DNA of 64,000 bases, taken from positions 14,907,859-14,971,858 of the forward strand of contig OX328099.1 of assembly GCA_946811185.2 (NCBI GenBank), in the 5' to 3' direction. The translations under genes and the position numbers were made by a program. Source of the DNA: Hippopus hippopus (Eukaryota; Mollusca; Bivalvia; Cardiida; Cardiidae). Below are positions 59,001 through 62,035 of the stretch, piece by piece; position 1 is the first letter of the stretch, and the number at the start of each line of letters is the position of its first letter. Below the pieces are notes generated by a model that did not search any database, was not told the DNA's origin, and saw only the letters and a program-made list of their open reading frames with translations.

Positions 59001-59057
59001 GTCAACAAGTATATAGAGTCGACAGCAGCTGTCTACGGGAACGTAGAGGCGCACTAG
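13665..59057 (+). CDS. Receptor-type protein tyrosine phosphatase with EGF-like ectodomain (22 exons, 5' partial)
   Basis: Joined exons give 907 codons plus TAG with no internal stop; residue numbers below count from the first complete codon (13667). Seen: EGF-like repeats 1-45, 47-91 and 93-137; transmembrane helix about 159-183; juxtamembrane region 184-349; D1 about 350-625 with KNRF 370-373, WPD 508-510, HCSAGVGRTG 540-549 and Q585; D2 about 638-907 with WLPG at the WPD site and LC....C in place of HC....R. Known of the family: a single-pass receptor that removes phosphate from phosphotyrosine in the cytoplasm through D1, while D2 is usually regulatory. The ectodomain ligand is unknown. 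The first exon starts in phase 1, so more 5' exons exist; I found no signal peptide or start codon. A vertebrate orthologue cannot be assigned, because the EGF-like ectodomain resembles MEGF-type repeats rather than a named PTPR class. The phosphatase assignment is very secure. Confidence 0.94.
14153..14290 (+). CDS. RPTP exon 2: EGF-like repeat 2
   Basis: Acceptor ttttacag, donor gtaagt, 138 bp, phase 1-1. Encodes CLPGHYGTGC through GWQGEGC with eight cysteines at nearly the same spacing as exon 1. It lies only 350 bp downstream of exon 1, whereas the next exon is 10.5 kb away. Confidence 0.93.
14579..14840 (-). mobile_element. P4-family double-hairpin MITE in intron 2
   Basis: Starts ggcctgcaacacgcgaaaag and ends cttttcgcatgttgcaagcc, about 262 bp. 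It holds two successive palindromes, each with gtgtcgt(c/t)tcgga outer stems and the agcctgcgc...gcgcaggct core. Non-coding. Confidence 0.8.
15146..15435 (+). mobile_element. S2 tRNA-derived SINE
   Basis: Head tttagctcagttggtaacg and gtggttcgatttcgc, body with gtggaaaagcagctagtaat, tail caaacggcgttaaacacc. Confidence 0.72.
15484..15705 (+). mobile_element. S4 tRNA-derived SINE
   Basis: Head gtagttgtgaggtagagcgt and tcccgagttcgagacccg (B box), body cacacgttcggagcgagtac and agtactggtgtagttcccag, end ttctcaatcgatgtaaaata. Confidence 0.72.
16016..16384. mobile_element. TIR element with gggcccggtt ends
   Basis: Left gggcccggtttcacg and right caaccgggccc, followed inward by aaaaacttaag-like sequence. 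An internal 54-bp palindrome lies at 16178-16231 (actcaacaaagcaaaataaa and its inverse). No coding capacity. Confidence 0.7.
16662..16731. repeat. P1-type hairpin
   Basis: gaaaacatcgtgtgaaaagg through the inverted arm ending gacaatgttttt; the loop region carries an inserted C on both arms, a compensated change. Confidence 0.65.
17375..17990 (+). repeat. 48-bp minisatellite, about 12-13 units
   Basis: Unit resembles gctcgctcttccgccagtag followed by gaaaacaaaagcaagatatt and acagaaaa. At 48 bp (16 codons) some units stay open in frame and would read as a basic repeat (KARSSASRK...). No start, splice sites or conservation support a gene, so it is treated as satellite DNA. Confidence 0.8.
18456..20041 (+). 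repeat. Long AGCT...CCCTCTTG mollusc-type repeat
   Basis: Starts tttttagctccactggccga, contains ccgtgcgtccgtgcgtgcg, then about seven degenerate units of roughly 160 bp (cacaagttttacatgggctt, then taaggcctaggactacgaaa in variants), and ends gccatcatggccctcttg. Sequences with this kind of head and end are widespread in bivalves, as I recall. Non-coding; the mechanism is unknown. Related short heads lie at 34838-34930 and 60290-60390. Confidence 0.7.
20043..20285 (+). mobile_element. P1-family TTAA MITE
   Basis: Starts ttaaacccgttaccaccct and ends attaagagttaa with the P1 hairpin between. It lies directly after the AGCT element, so the boundary between the two is exact. Confidence 0.7.
20664..20938 (-). 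mobile_element. P3-family hairpin MITE
   Basis: Starts gagccgtgctctggcaaaag and ends gaccacggctc; hairpin at 20829-20895. Confidence 0.72.
21131..21378 (+). mobile_element. S1 tRNA-derived SINE
   Basis: Head gcccggtcgggtagcttagt, B-box-like ggttgccgattggatacc, body with ctctgatgcatgtgagaaag, end gtgacctaagctgttaaaac. Confidence 0.77.
21479..21736 (+). mobile_element. P3-family hairpin MITE
   Basis: Starts gccacgctctgtgaaaaggg and ends gtcacagtgcggc; the hairpin is near the left end. Confidence 0.7.
24036..24246 (+). mobile_element. P2-family TTAA MITE in intron 2
   Basis: Starts ttaacccttaggctgctga and ends tagcaggtcaagggat. The hairpin centre is perfect. It is followed by the dispersed repeat that runs up to exon 3. 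Confidence 0.78.
24440..24800 (+). repeat. Dispersed repeat running up to the exon 3 acceptor
   Basis: Shares colinear blocks with 57690-58035, such as gggatttgtc(c/t)tcattta, catcaggggc and cctgaaaacga(g/a)ta. A reading frame at 24554-24862 belongs to this repeat and is not coding. Confidence 0.65.
24808..24945 (+). CDS. RPTP exon 3: EGF-like repeat 3
   Basis: Acceptor tctttacag, donor gtaagt, 138 bp, phase 1-1. Encodes CTKGFYGEDC through YIGEFC with eight cysteines. It is the last ectodomain module before the membrane. About 370 bp directly upstream of its acceptor belong to a dispersed repeat also found before exon 21. Confidence 0.93.
25459..25752 (+). pseudogene. Decayed tandem copy of the transmembrane exon, split by a TTAA MITE
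   Basis: After ttatacag, 25459-25475 reads CTTTGAAAACGCCGAG, matching the start of the functional exon at 26006 (CTTTGAAAATACCGAA). A MITE with TTAA on both sides occupies 25490-25704. Directly after it, 25703-25750 continues the exon (ggagccagaaacatcgg, then ggacatttctgtc) and matches 26034-26081. The intron sequence before both copies also matches (25320-25458 against 25866-26005). Downstream of 25752 the hydrophobic part cannot be recognised, so the copy is not a usable alternative exon. Confidence 0.8.
25490..25704 (-). mobile_element. P2-family TTAA MITE inside the duplicated TM exon
   Basis: TTAA at 25490-25493 and 25701-25704; starts ttaacctgctaaataagtc and ends agcagccatagggttaa. Exon-like sequence resumes directly after it, so the insertion came after the exon duplication. 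The target is a TTAA, as in piggyBac-type elements. Confidence 0.85.
26006..26147 (+). CDS. RPTP exon 4: transmembrane helix
   Basis: Acceptor cttttacag, donor gtactg, phase 1 in and phase 2 out. Encodes an acidic extracellular stem ending GEENMEIS and then a hydrophobic run of about 25 residues (ISVVVGGVMGGVLVVF, then IGIMLFVML, residues 159-183). It is closed by Arg residues, the expected stop-transfer signal for a type I membrane protein. A broken tandem copy of this exon lies 550 bp upstream. Confidence 0.93.
26543..26733 (+). CDS. RPTP exon 5: cytoplasmic basic/Ser-rich linker
   Basis: Acceptor tgtctaag, donor gtaagt, 191 bp, phase 2 in and phase 1 out. Encodes RCKNSSSDNRQSRKSNRRSR and a Ser/Thr/Gln-rich stretch. 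No recognised domain. The basic cluster just inside the membrane follows the positive-inside rule. The reading frame fits both neighbours exactly. Confidence 0.88.
27541..27725. repeat. Dispersed repeat (pair with 1735-1920)
   Basis: Both contain tatcttc(g/a)tgccaaatat, ggttgcaaggttg and gatagaaaatgcat in the same order and orientation. No coding sequence or terminal repeats seen. Confidence 0.55.
28636..28881 (-). mobile_element. P3-family hairpin MITE with truncated hairpin
   Basis: Starts gagccacgctatggcaaaag and ends cagagcatggctc. Most of the right arm of the hairpin is deleted (28818-28835), so this copy no longer folds fully. Confidence 0.68.
29597..29770. repeat. Long hairpin with gcgcagccacgag centre
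   Basis: tttcggttaaagatcgaaat and the inverse ending tttaaccgaaaaaaacaaat enclose cggtaatattttcacgagtg and its inverse. Nearly perfect arms of about 75 bp. Confidence 0.75.
30532..30638 (+). CDS. RPTP exon 6: juxtamembrane segment with YVN motif and Pro-rich tail
   Basis: Acceptor ctgtttcag, donor gtaagt, phase 1 in and phase 0 out. Encodes VTIDDQEVLYVNLKKK followed by a proline-rich run PTPLPIPVPSPK. Tyr258 sits in Y-V-N-L, which fits the Grb2 SH2 consensus pY-x-N; binding is inference only. No globular domain. Confidence 0.88.
31703..31960 (+). mobile_element. P3-family hairpin MITE
   Basis: Diverged ends, but the hairpin at 31733-31802 and the ttttatggatctgtaat block of P3 are clear. Confidence 0.65.
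32130..32324 (+). CDS. RPTP exon 7: juxtamembrane wedge before D1
   Basis: Acceptor tttctatcag, donor gtaagg, 65 codons, phase 0 at both ends. Contains an acidic Tyr-rich patch (VYDEDEHTYYNTKENL) and then VAKFSQYIKDM and GFKEEFS. The last matches the helix-turn-helix wedge that precedes D1 in receptor phosphatases. Confidence 0.9.
33623..33845 (+). mobile_element. S3 tRNA-derived SINE
   Basis: Head cctgcttggttcattggtaa and cctggttcgaacct, body ggtgtcctttggtaagacag, end aatgttgaaagcagcgtaaa. Confidence 0.73.
34072..34329 (+). mobile_element. P3-family hairpin MITE
   Basis: Starts gagtcatgctctgaaaacgg and ends gccagagcatggccc. Near the left end is a 65-bp palindrome with arms ggtcagcctgcgc and gcgcaggctaacc. 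About 260 bp, non-coding. The terminal repeats (gagccatgctctg) differ from those of P1, P2 and P4. Confidence 0.75.
34729..34816 (+). CDS. RPTP exon 8: D1 start, phosphotyrosine loop
   Basis: Acceptor gattgcag, donor gtaagg, phase 0 in and phase 1 out. Encodes KRPRNKFKNRFAQMFP and a split Tyr. KNRF (370-373) is the phosphotyrosine-recognition loop, where most PTPs have KNRY, so the stacking residue here is Phe. Confidence 0.92.
35297..35505 (+). mobile_element. P2-family TTAA MITE in intron 8
   Basis: Starts ttaatctataggctgctaa and ends ttatttagcaggtta. The hairpin has a few mismatches, and an A-rich expansion follows it. Confidence 0.7.
36445..36944. mobile_element. TIR element with gggcgtattcc ends
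   Basis: Left gggcgtattcctttcgc and right gtgaatggaatacgccc match in 15 of 17 positions inverted. The interior repeats agaacac/gtgttct words. About 500 bp, non-coding. Confidence 0.65.
36976..37044. repeat. Perfect-arm palindrome (P5 type)
   Basis: aagtaacgcaaattctgatt and ggctaaacc mirrored around 'agat' to the inverse ending gcgttactt. It follows the element ending at 36944. Confidence 0.7.
37192..37268 (+). CDS. RPTP exon 9: D1 core strand
   Basis: Acceptor tttctccag, donor gtaaga. Completes the split Tyr and reads DHSRVVLEEDPNEPDSDYIN then ASYIE. This is the PTP core motif DHSRV...DYINASYI. Phase 1 in, phase 0 out. Confidence 0.93.
37345..37505 (-). mobile_element. S3 SINE, minus strand, truncated
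   Basis: Inverted body (tgtcttgccaaggacaccc) then the head (cctacactttaccactgag). Found in the intron after exon 9. Confidence 0.7.
37931..38086 (+). repeat. CTT/TCC/TCA compound microsatellite before exon 10
   Basis: Pyrimidine-rich cttcttctt, then cctcctcctcc and an uninterrupted (atc)n run at about 38019-38051. It lies 45-200 bp upstream of the 37-bp exon 10. Confidence 0.9.
38130..38166 (+). CDS. RPTP exon 10: D1 microexon
   Basis: Only 37 bp, acceptor tgatttcag, donor gtaaga. Encodes SVDYPNCYIATQ plus the first base of Gly, giving YIATQG across the junction. A long CTT/CAT microsatellite precedes its acceptor and a TTAA MITE begins 17 bp after its end. Confidence 0.92.
38184..38395 (-). 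mobile_element. P2-family TTAA MITE next to exon 10
   Basis: Starts ttaacccttatccagctaa and ends cagcctaaaagttaa. Its right TTAA (38392-38395) also serves as the left TTAA of a P1 MITE, so two families share one target site. It begins 17 bp after the donor of the 37-bp exon. Confidence 0.82.
38392..38627 (+). mobile_element. P1-family TTAA MITE abutting a P2 MITE
   Basis: Starts ttaagccttttcagcacaa at the same TTAA that ends the P2 copy, and ends tatttgataaggagtta. The hairpin is at 38445-38515. Confidence 0.75.
39471..39731 (+). mobile_element. P4-family double-hairpin MITE
   Basis: Starts ggctgcaacacgccaaaaag and ends tttcgcgtgttgaaggcc; both hairpins are present. Confidence 0.78.
40071..40338 (+). 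mobile_element. P3-family hairpin MITE just upstream of exon 11
   Basis: Starts cagccgtgctctgtgacaaa and ends cagagcatggctt; its right end is about 50 bp from the exon 11 acceptor. Confidence 0.72.
40391..40488 (+). CDS. RPTP exon 11: D1, TQGP...DFWRMVW
   Basis: Acceptor ccacttcag, donor gtgagc, phase 1 in and phase 0 out. Encodes GPNKITLNDFWRMVWQ and KIVMLTNLIEESK, the conserved ATQGP-DFW-MVW and core beta-strand segments of PTP domains. Confidence 0.93.
40545..41064 (-). mobile_element. Two P3-family MITEs head to tail
   Basis: Copy one is about 40545-40806 and copy two about 40803-41064. Each has its own hairpin (40706-40770, 40959-41027) and ends (cagagcattgcgc, cagagcatggctc). A third partial copy with a hairpin at 41230-41300 follows, ending near 41336. 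Confidence 0.7.
41578..41810 (+). mobile_element. S3 tRNA-derived SINE
   Basis: Head cagggtcagtggtatagtgt and ggccgcgagttcgagcc, body gggagtgtccttgggcaaga, tail (aatc)n. Confidence 0.75.
42104..43105 (+). mobile_element. Fold-back Tc1-like (DD34E) element, inactive
   Basis: Ends TACTCAGTTCCATAAATAAG and its inverse, with TA on both sides (42102-42103, 43106-43107). Two arms of about 390 bp (42104-42493 and 42716-43105) are inverted copies, and the left arm repeats the 3' end of the transposase gene. The right part encodes the Tc1 C terminus: MHDNARPHVA, then LPWPALSPDMNPIEHVWDYL, ending at TGA 42840-42842. Thirty-four positions separate the Asp of HDN from the Glu of PIE. A TGA (42570-42572) breaks the frame where Arg is expected, and the N-terminal DNA-binding part and first Asp are absent. 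The element cannot make a transposase. Confidence 0.88.
43121..43360 (+). mobile_element. P2-family TTAA MITE in intron 11
   Basis: Starts ttaaccctaaggctgctga and ends ctagcaggttaa, with TTAA on both sides and a perfect hairpin of outer stem plus core. It begins 15 bp after the fold-back Tc1 element. Confidence 0.82.
43532..45070 (+). mobile_element. S2 tRNA-derived SINE, split by a transposon
   Basis: The head gtagcacagtcggtagcgtg (A-box-like) and gtttcgaatccctag (B-box-like) lie at 43537-43610. The body runs to 43784 and resumes at 45012 with taatgttgaaaacggcg and an (atca)n tail. Confidence 0.75.
43785..45005. mobile_element. DNA transposon remnant inserted in a SINE, 6-bp target duplication
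   Basis: Terminal repeats cagggcccgcgctg and cagagcaggccctg (12 of 14 match as inverted repeats), flanked by CTGAGA on both sides (43779-43784, 45006-45011). Removing the insert and one CTGAGA restores the SINE tail (ataactgagataatgttg). It is 1221 bp with no long reading frame. The motif gtggcgaaa recurs near both ends. The superfamily is unclear: CAGGG ends suggest hAT, but hAT normally makes 8-bp duplications. Confidence 0.75.
45125..46220. mobile_element. Large fold-back element (about 1.1 kb) in intron 11
   Basis: Arms about 45125-45610 and 45830-46220 are inverted copies; for example gatccggaaaatgtggaagc and tgacgtaagcgcatggcgat on the right have complements on the left. A related smaller fold-back lies at about 52085-52630 (caccgttactaaaaatagca against tgctatttttagtaacggtg). 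Confidence 0.7.
46651..46898 (+). mobile_element. P4-family MITE with one hairpin half lost
   Basis: Starts ggcctgcaacacgcgaaaag. The first hairpin is truncated after cagcctgcgcag; the second (46806-46862) is intact. Confidence 0.75.
48180..48308 (+). CDS. RPTP exon 12: D1, KCDKYWP
   Basis: Acceptor gttttacag, donor gtaaga, 43 codons, phase 0-0. Encodes NKCDKYWPEEREPLTFGD and continues to TIRLMTLCSST. It follows exon 11 after a 7.7-kb intron and joins it in frame to give EESK-NKCDKYWP, so no exon is missing between them. Confidence 0.93.
48792..49052 (-). mobile_element. P4-family double-hairpin MITE
   Basis: Starts ggcttgcaacacgcgaaaag and ends tttcgcgtgttgcaggcc; both hairpins are nearly perfect. 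Confidence 0.8.
49448..49596 (+). CDS. RPTP exon 13: D1 WPD loop and catalytic Cys
   Basis: Acceptor gatctacag, donor gtatgt, phase 0 in and phase 2 out. Contains QFHFTAWPDHGVPD, with the general acid Asp510, and ends at MIVHC with the nucleophile Cys541. The intron splits the Ser codon directly after the catalytic Cys. Confidence 0.94.
49990..50174 (+). mobile_element. P4-family MITE, 5' truncated
   Basis: Lacks the left terminus; starts inside the first hairpin (cgaaacgacactttccg) and keeps the second hairpin and the right end cgcgtggtgcaagcc. Confidence 0.72.
50246..50381 (+). CDS. RPTP exon 14: D1 P-loop and Q-loop
   Basis: Acceptor tgttgtag, donor gtacgt. Completes HCSAGVGRTGTFIALD with Arg547 and ends RRERMNMIQTI with Gln585. 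All catalytic elements of D1 are present, so D1 should be active (inference from motifs). Confidence 0.94.
50534..50683 (+). CDS. RPTP exon 15: D1 end and D1-D2 linker
   Basis: Acceptor attgcag, donor gtcaga, 50 codons. Starts DQYRLLHYALQEAL, the last helix of D1, and ends GIADEFQ, the start of the inter-domain linker helix. It lies 152 bp after exon 14. Confidence 0.92.
51055..51288 (-). mobile_element. P3-family MITE, eroded
   Basis: ttcggcaaatggggctgtta at the left, the gtcttacaaccggctgaacc block in the middle and ccacagagcatga at the right. Half of the hairpin is lost. Confidence 0.55.
51514..51613 (+). CDS. RPTP exon 16: D2 start
   Basis: Acceptor tatcttccag, donor gtacgg, phase 0 in and phase 1 out. 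Encodes KLEEKKPKFGNECFLAGL and ENVEKNRSLNILA. KNRS stands where D1 has KNRF, so the phosphotyrosine-stacking aromatic residue is missing in D2. Confidence 0.91.
51978..52051 (+). CDS. RPTP exon 17: D2 core
   Basis: Acceptor aatttacag, donor gtaagt. Encodes DKFRPYLSTYVPDTTDYINA and VVIP after a split Ala, aligning with DHSRV...DYINASYI of D1 (exon 9) at the same intron positions. Confidence 0.91.
52791..53053 (-). mobile_element. P3-family hairpin MITE upstream of exon 18
   Basis: Starts gcgccatactctggcaaaag and ends acagagcattactc; near-perfect hairpin at 52949-53015. It ends 29 bp before exon 18, so it makes up most of the sequence before that acceptor. Confidence 0.75.
53083..53217 (+). 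CDS. RPTP exon 18: D2, VTQLPM...DFWRLIHDH
   Basis: Acceptor taatcacag, donor gtaagt, 45 codons, phase 0-0. Encodes HGYIVTQLPMKNTIIDFWRL and HDHRSSIILALNAPDEDQD, typical of receptor-PTP second domains. It covers what D1 carries in two exons (10 and 11). The acceptor lies about 30 bp after a P3 hairpin element. Confidence 0.92.
53272..53536 (+). mobile_element. S1 tRNA-derived SINE, full length
   Basis: Head gcccggccggttagctaagt with B-box-like ggttgcgggttccatacc; body gcaaactttctttccggcga and cacttctgatgcatgtgag; end gatatgacctaagctgttaa and acgacgttaaactcc with a (caaa)n tail. Confidence 0.78.
53716..54006 (+). mobile_element. S2 tRNA-derived SINE
   Basis: Head near gtcggtaatataccggg, body with gatttcattccggtctcac, tail gagaacggcgcctagcacca then (aaac)n. 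Lies in intron 18. Confidence 0.72.
54102..54227 (+). CDS. RPTP exon 19: D2, CAWWP
   Basis: Acceptor tttcatttag, donor gttagt, 42 codons, phase 0-0. Encodes ETCAWWPSIGDSIALGPL through TERTFRIMRK, the counterpart of D1 exon 12. Confidence 0.91.
54974..55738. mobile_element. Fold-back element with arms of GGAAAACTGCCCCC repeats
   Basis: Left arm 54974-55090 carries about five units like ggaaaactgccccc; right arm 55650-55738 carries the inverse (gggggcagttttcc) several times. The AT-rich middle is non-coding. It lies in the intron before exon 20. Confidence 0.7.
55803..55960 (+). CDS. RPTP exon 20: D2 degenerate WPD loop and Cys
   Basis: Acceptor gtttcaacag, donor gtgagt, phase 0 in and phase 2 out. 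Encodes KLVYMITYNDWLPGKYLP and ends APITVLC. The WPD acid is replaced (W798-L-P-G801) and the His before the nucleophile Cys834 is Leu. This supports a non-catalytic D2. Confidence 0.92.
56116..56327. mobile_element. TTAA MITE with ggtctacggtccctaactc ends
   Basis: TTAA at 56116-56119 and 56324-56327; terminal repeats of about 20 bp (ggtctacggtccctaactc and gagttaggggccgtagacc). Inside, a block with gacggaagctgccgagat and ttacgaaaacgtcgat occurs twice. Confidence 0.78.
56500..56850. mobile_element. P6 palindromic element
   Basis: Inverted arms such as atttaaaccacatcattcaa against ttttaaatggtatgtttcaa and gtacggtcggtcca against ggaccgacagtac. Other copies lie at 7320-7580, 18050-18280, 30885-31200 and 59430-59650. 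Confidence 0.65.
57060..57281 (-). mobile_element. P1-family TTAA MITE, best-preserved copy
   Basis: Starts ttaactctttaccagcgac and ends gtaaagggtta. The centre is a long hairpin: aaaacattgtgggaaaagga, then gaaaatgctgg and its complement ending cacaatgttttc. Terminal repeats are C(C/T)CTTTACC on a TTAA target. Other copies or parts lie near 79-147, 5016-5082, 5735-5805, 21850-21920, 32695-32760, 36115-36180, 39100-39215, 47575-47640 and 49250-49315. Confidence 0.8.
57457..57667 (+). mobile_element. P2-family TTAA MITE in intron 20
   Basis: Starts ttaacccacaggctgctaa and ends tttttagcaggtta. As in intron 2, it is followed directly by the dispersed repeat that leads up to an exon acceptor. Confidence 0.75.
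57690..58035 (+). repeat. Dispersed repeat upstream of exon 21
   Basis: Second copy of the repeat that precedes exon 3, ending about 100 bp before the exon 21 acceptor. Both copies follow a P2 MITE. Confidence 0.65.
58139..58274 (+). CDS. RPTP exon 21: D2 degenerate P-loop
   Basis: Acceptor attatcag, donor gtacga, phase 2 in and phase 0 out. Reads LDGVMCSGIFVAANNVLDQV and ends RRPQFIKNK. In the CX5R loop, Arg is Cys840, and the Q-loop Gln is Lys (IKNK against MIQT in D1). The Cys nucleophile itself is kept. Confidence 0.92.
58562..58795 (+). mobile_element. P3-family MITE, eroded
   Basis: Starts gagccgagctctgtgaaaag; the hairpin is partly destroyed and the right end is truncated near aatgtattaaaccccc. 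Confidence 0.6.
58974..59057 (+). CDS. RPTP exon 22: D2 last helix, stop codon
   Basis: Acceptor ctttctag. Encodes DQYLFIYQAVNKYIEST and ends GNVEAH then TAG at 59055-59057. DQY...YQAV...YIE is the usual end of D2, so the C terminus is complete. Confidence 0.92.
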   Translation, partial: DQYLFIYQAVNKYIESTAAVYGNVEAH

Positions 59058-59145
59058 AGACATCATCAAATCATAGTGCCATGACGCAAAAAAATAACGT
59101 GATGGAAAATCAACCCAAGTCAACCTCTAGAGTGCTAAAAGCGAG

Positions 59146-59358
59146 TTAATCATTTACCTGCTAAATAAACTAAAAGAAAGTTTTCAAGCTGATAGTATGA
59201 ACCCAAATATTGCTATTTCAAAGTAATATTTTTGGGAAAGATATCTTGTTATCGGACAGTGTAGATCAAAGATCAGACTGCACGTTTTGTGCAGTCTGAT
59301 CTTGATCTACACCGTCCGTAGTAGGTACTTCAGTCGAGCATAGCAGCCTAGGGGTTAA
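59146..59358 (-). mobile_element. P2-family TTAA MITE in the 3' UTR region
   Basis: TTAA at both ends (59146-59149, 59355-59358), the TGCTAAATAA terminus on the left and the cctaggggttaa terminus on the right. The central hairpin has GATCAGACTGCAC and GTGCAGTCTGATC arms around a 5-nt loop. It starts 89 bp after the stop codon. Confidence 0.8.
59164..59169 (+). terminator. Candidate poly(A) signal AATAAA supplied by a MITE end
   Basis: This is the first AATAAA after the stop codon, 107 bp downstream. It lies inside the TGCTAAATAAAC terminus of the TTAA MITE at 59146-59358. Use of this site is inference; no cDNA is available. Confidence 0.4.
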
Positions 59359-60644
59359 CCATTTGTCTTATAATACCTTGTTTTCACGAACGTGAAAAAG
59401 TAGGCTTTGGAAAACATGGCCAGGAAAGGAGAGAATGCTAGTAGAAATTAATTTCAAAATAAGGTTAAAAGTTGCCAGGTCCCTCTGTCTTTGGTTGATT
59501 TTTTGCCTGATTTTACAATTCATTTTTCTGCCAGAAACTAAGACTTGGACCGACCACACAATAACAGATTTCCATCCTCACAGTATTTTCCATACTTTAA
59601 ATTGGTATGCATTAAATTTAAATGGATCTTAACTCCTGCATTGTTTTTTGACCACTATTTTACCTGTTTTTTCAGTATTAGTCTTATTCTAAATTCAAGA
59701 AGTAACGTAGTTTTTGATTGGCTAAACCAATTTCCATACTTTAAATCGGTATGCATTTAATTTAAAAGCATCTTTAATTCCTGCACTGTTTTTTGACCAC
59801 TGTCGGACCTTTAATTTCAGTATTAGTCTTATTCTAACTTCAAAAAGTACCGTTGTTTCTGATTGGCTAAACCGCTTGGTTTGGCCAATCCGAAACTGCT
59901 TTACTTTGGAATTTTAAAAACTCGTGGGAATTAGAACTTAGTATATTATTAAGAATGGTTTATCATTAAATCTTTTCCAAACGGCAAAATTTAGACTTGT
60001 CAAAATTGAAAACATTTGCAGACGACAAAGTAAATACCACTACAATGATTAAATTTACTTTTTGAACTTAAAGAAAATACTGTGTGAAAAGGAGAAAATA
60101 CTAGGTCGTTAAAACACGGAATTTTGTGGTAAAGGGTTAAAAATGTAAGCGAATATGGACCTAGGCTTATGTTGTGGAAAGTAGAATTAAGCCTTGAAAT
60201 TGACGACGCAACAAACAACCGCTTTTATGGACAATGTGTATCATGATCAGACTGCACAGAAGGTACAGCCTGATCTTTGATCCACATTTTTTCCCTTTTT
60301 AGCTCTTTTTAGCTTTTTCTCTCGGCTGTTTTCGGAGAAAACGACGAGTTATTGCCATAGCCCTGGCATCGTCGCCGTCGTCTTAACTTGACTGGAAAAT
60401 TGGCACGATCTGGATTCCGTATAAACGTACAAAAGTTTGAAACCTGCGTGTATTCTTATTCATTGTATGCTATTCATTTCTTAGATAGATTTCTATGGTT
60501 GTATTGTTCTAAACGTATTGGCTTCCCTTTGCTCTGTTTTAAATCCATAACTGTACAGGTTTTTAGTCATAAAGAAAACTTTCTCATATAACCTCAAAAG
60601 AGAAATATTGCCAGAGAAGGAAAACAATTTTTCCGATAATATAT

Positions 60645-60908
60645 GCGCCATGCTCTGTGAAAAGGGTTTAATGCTTTGCAAAAAGGATCTACTCAGGTCA
60701 CCCTATGCAGTCAGCGCAGGCTGAACTGGGTCGATACCTTTTGCTTTTGGGGAATTTTCTGCATGTCCAAGGACCATTCTATCTCATAATTCAGCCTGTT
60801 GTTAGACACAATGGATTTTACGGATCTAGAATTATGTGATGACTTGCTTGATATAATGTAATGCATCACGGAGATGCATTTAATCCCCTTTTACCAGAGC
60901 ATGGCTCA
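60645..60908 (+). mobile_element. P3-family hairpin MITE
   Basis: Starts gcgccatgctctgtgaaaag and ends ccagagcatggctc; followed 9 bp later by a P4 element. Confidence 0.72.
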
Positions 60909-60916
60909 TAGAATTT

Positions 60917-61177
60917 GGCCTGCAACATGCGAAAAGAGACATTCGGACATTTGCGTAAAGTTTCGTCTCGGATCAGCCTGCGCAGTCCGCGCAGGCTTAT
61001 CCGAAACGACACTTTCCGTTTTTATGTAATTTTCTGTTTTGCGCAAGTGTACTGTAGCACAAAATCTAATGTAGTCGTGAAGTGCCGTCTCAGATCAGCC
61101 TGCGCGGACTGCGCAGGCTGATCCGAGACGACACTTTACGCAAATGTCCGAATGCCCGTTTTCGCGTATTTCAAACC
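60917..61177 (+). mobile_element. P4-family double-hairpin MITE
   Basis: Starts ggcctgcaacatgcgaaaag; both hairpins are complete; the right end is slightly diverged (ttcgcgtatttcaaacc). Confidence 0.78.
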
Positions 61178-61309
61178 ATTTAGAAAACACCGTTGAAAAG
61201 AGGCAGTTGTTTATTACAGCGAACGTCTTTTTCATGCATTTTATTTCAATAAACCTATGACGTCTTTATACATAACTCCCTGTTTTTTTTAAATGGGGGG
61301 GGGGGGTTC

Positions 61310-61540
61310 CCCTGCGTGGCTCAGTGGTAAAGTGTGGGACTCTGGGACTCGTAACCTGGAGGCCCCGGGTTCGAGCTGGAAGCACTTTGGGTTTTCGTGG
61401 GAGTATCTTTGGATAACACATTGTAGGTCCTAGCCTAATACTCGTGAAACCCAGGAGATAAAGGAACATGTGAGCTGTCGCCGGGCTATAACCGGAATAA
61501 TGTTGAAAGCGACGCAAGTTACTATTCAATCAATTAATTG
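61310..61540 (+). mobile_element. S3 tRNA-derived SINE
   Basis: Head gcgtggctcagtggtaaagt and ccccgggttcgagc (A and B boxes), body ggttttcgtgggagtatctt, end ataatgttgaaagcgacg and an (aatc)n tail. Preceded by a G run. Confidence 0.75.
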
Positions 61541-61605
61541 GAACTCTTGGGAAGAAAGCACTTGCTACTTGCAATCAGTAGCTCCTATTCCAACTATTAT
61601 TTCTT

Positions 61606-61833
61606 TTAATCCTTACCACACAATCCCGAATTTTAACGACCCTGAGACAGAGACCTTTTGAAAACGTTGTAGGAAAAGAAGAAATTGCTGGTGACCAGCA
61701 TTTTCTCCTTTTCCCACAACGTTTTCTACCCTTCTAAAATAAATTTTCAATTTTGAATCACATTTATTCAGTTGTCCCGCAAATACTTTGAATAAGAACA
61801 AGTCTAAAAATTTGTCGCTTTGTAAAGAGTTAT
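61606..61833 (+). mobile_element. P1-family TTAA MITE
   Basis: Starts ttaatccttaccacacaat and ends gctttgtaaagagtta, with the hairpin near 61660-61725. Confidence 0.75.
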
Positions 61834-61845
61834 AGAGGATAATCA

Positions 61846-62035
61846 GCTGATTGTGTTTGATATTAAAAACCTGTCACTCGAATGGGGTGTGATGCGGTTG
61901 AAAAAACGAGTCCGAATCGGATGTGATGCCGTTAAAAAAAAAGAGTTTTTAAACGAGGACGAGTTTTTAACCGCATCAAACCCCATTCGAGTGGCAGATT
62001 TTTAATATCACACACAACCAGTTGATTATCCTATT
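61846..62035. repeat. Long hairpin with aatggggt arms
   Basis: gaggataatcagctgattgt on the left against accagttgattatcc on the right; cactcgaatggggt against accccattcgagtg. Both this and the 29597 hairpin are preceded by agaggata-like sequence. Confidence 0.72.
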
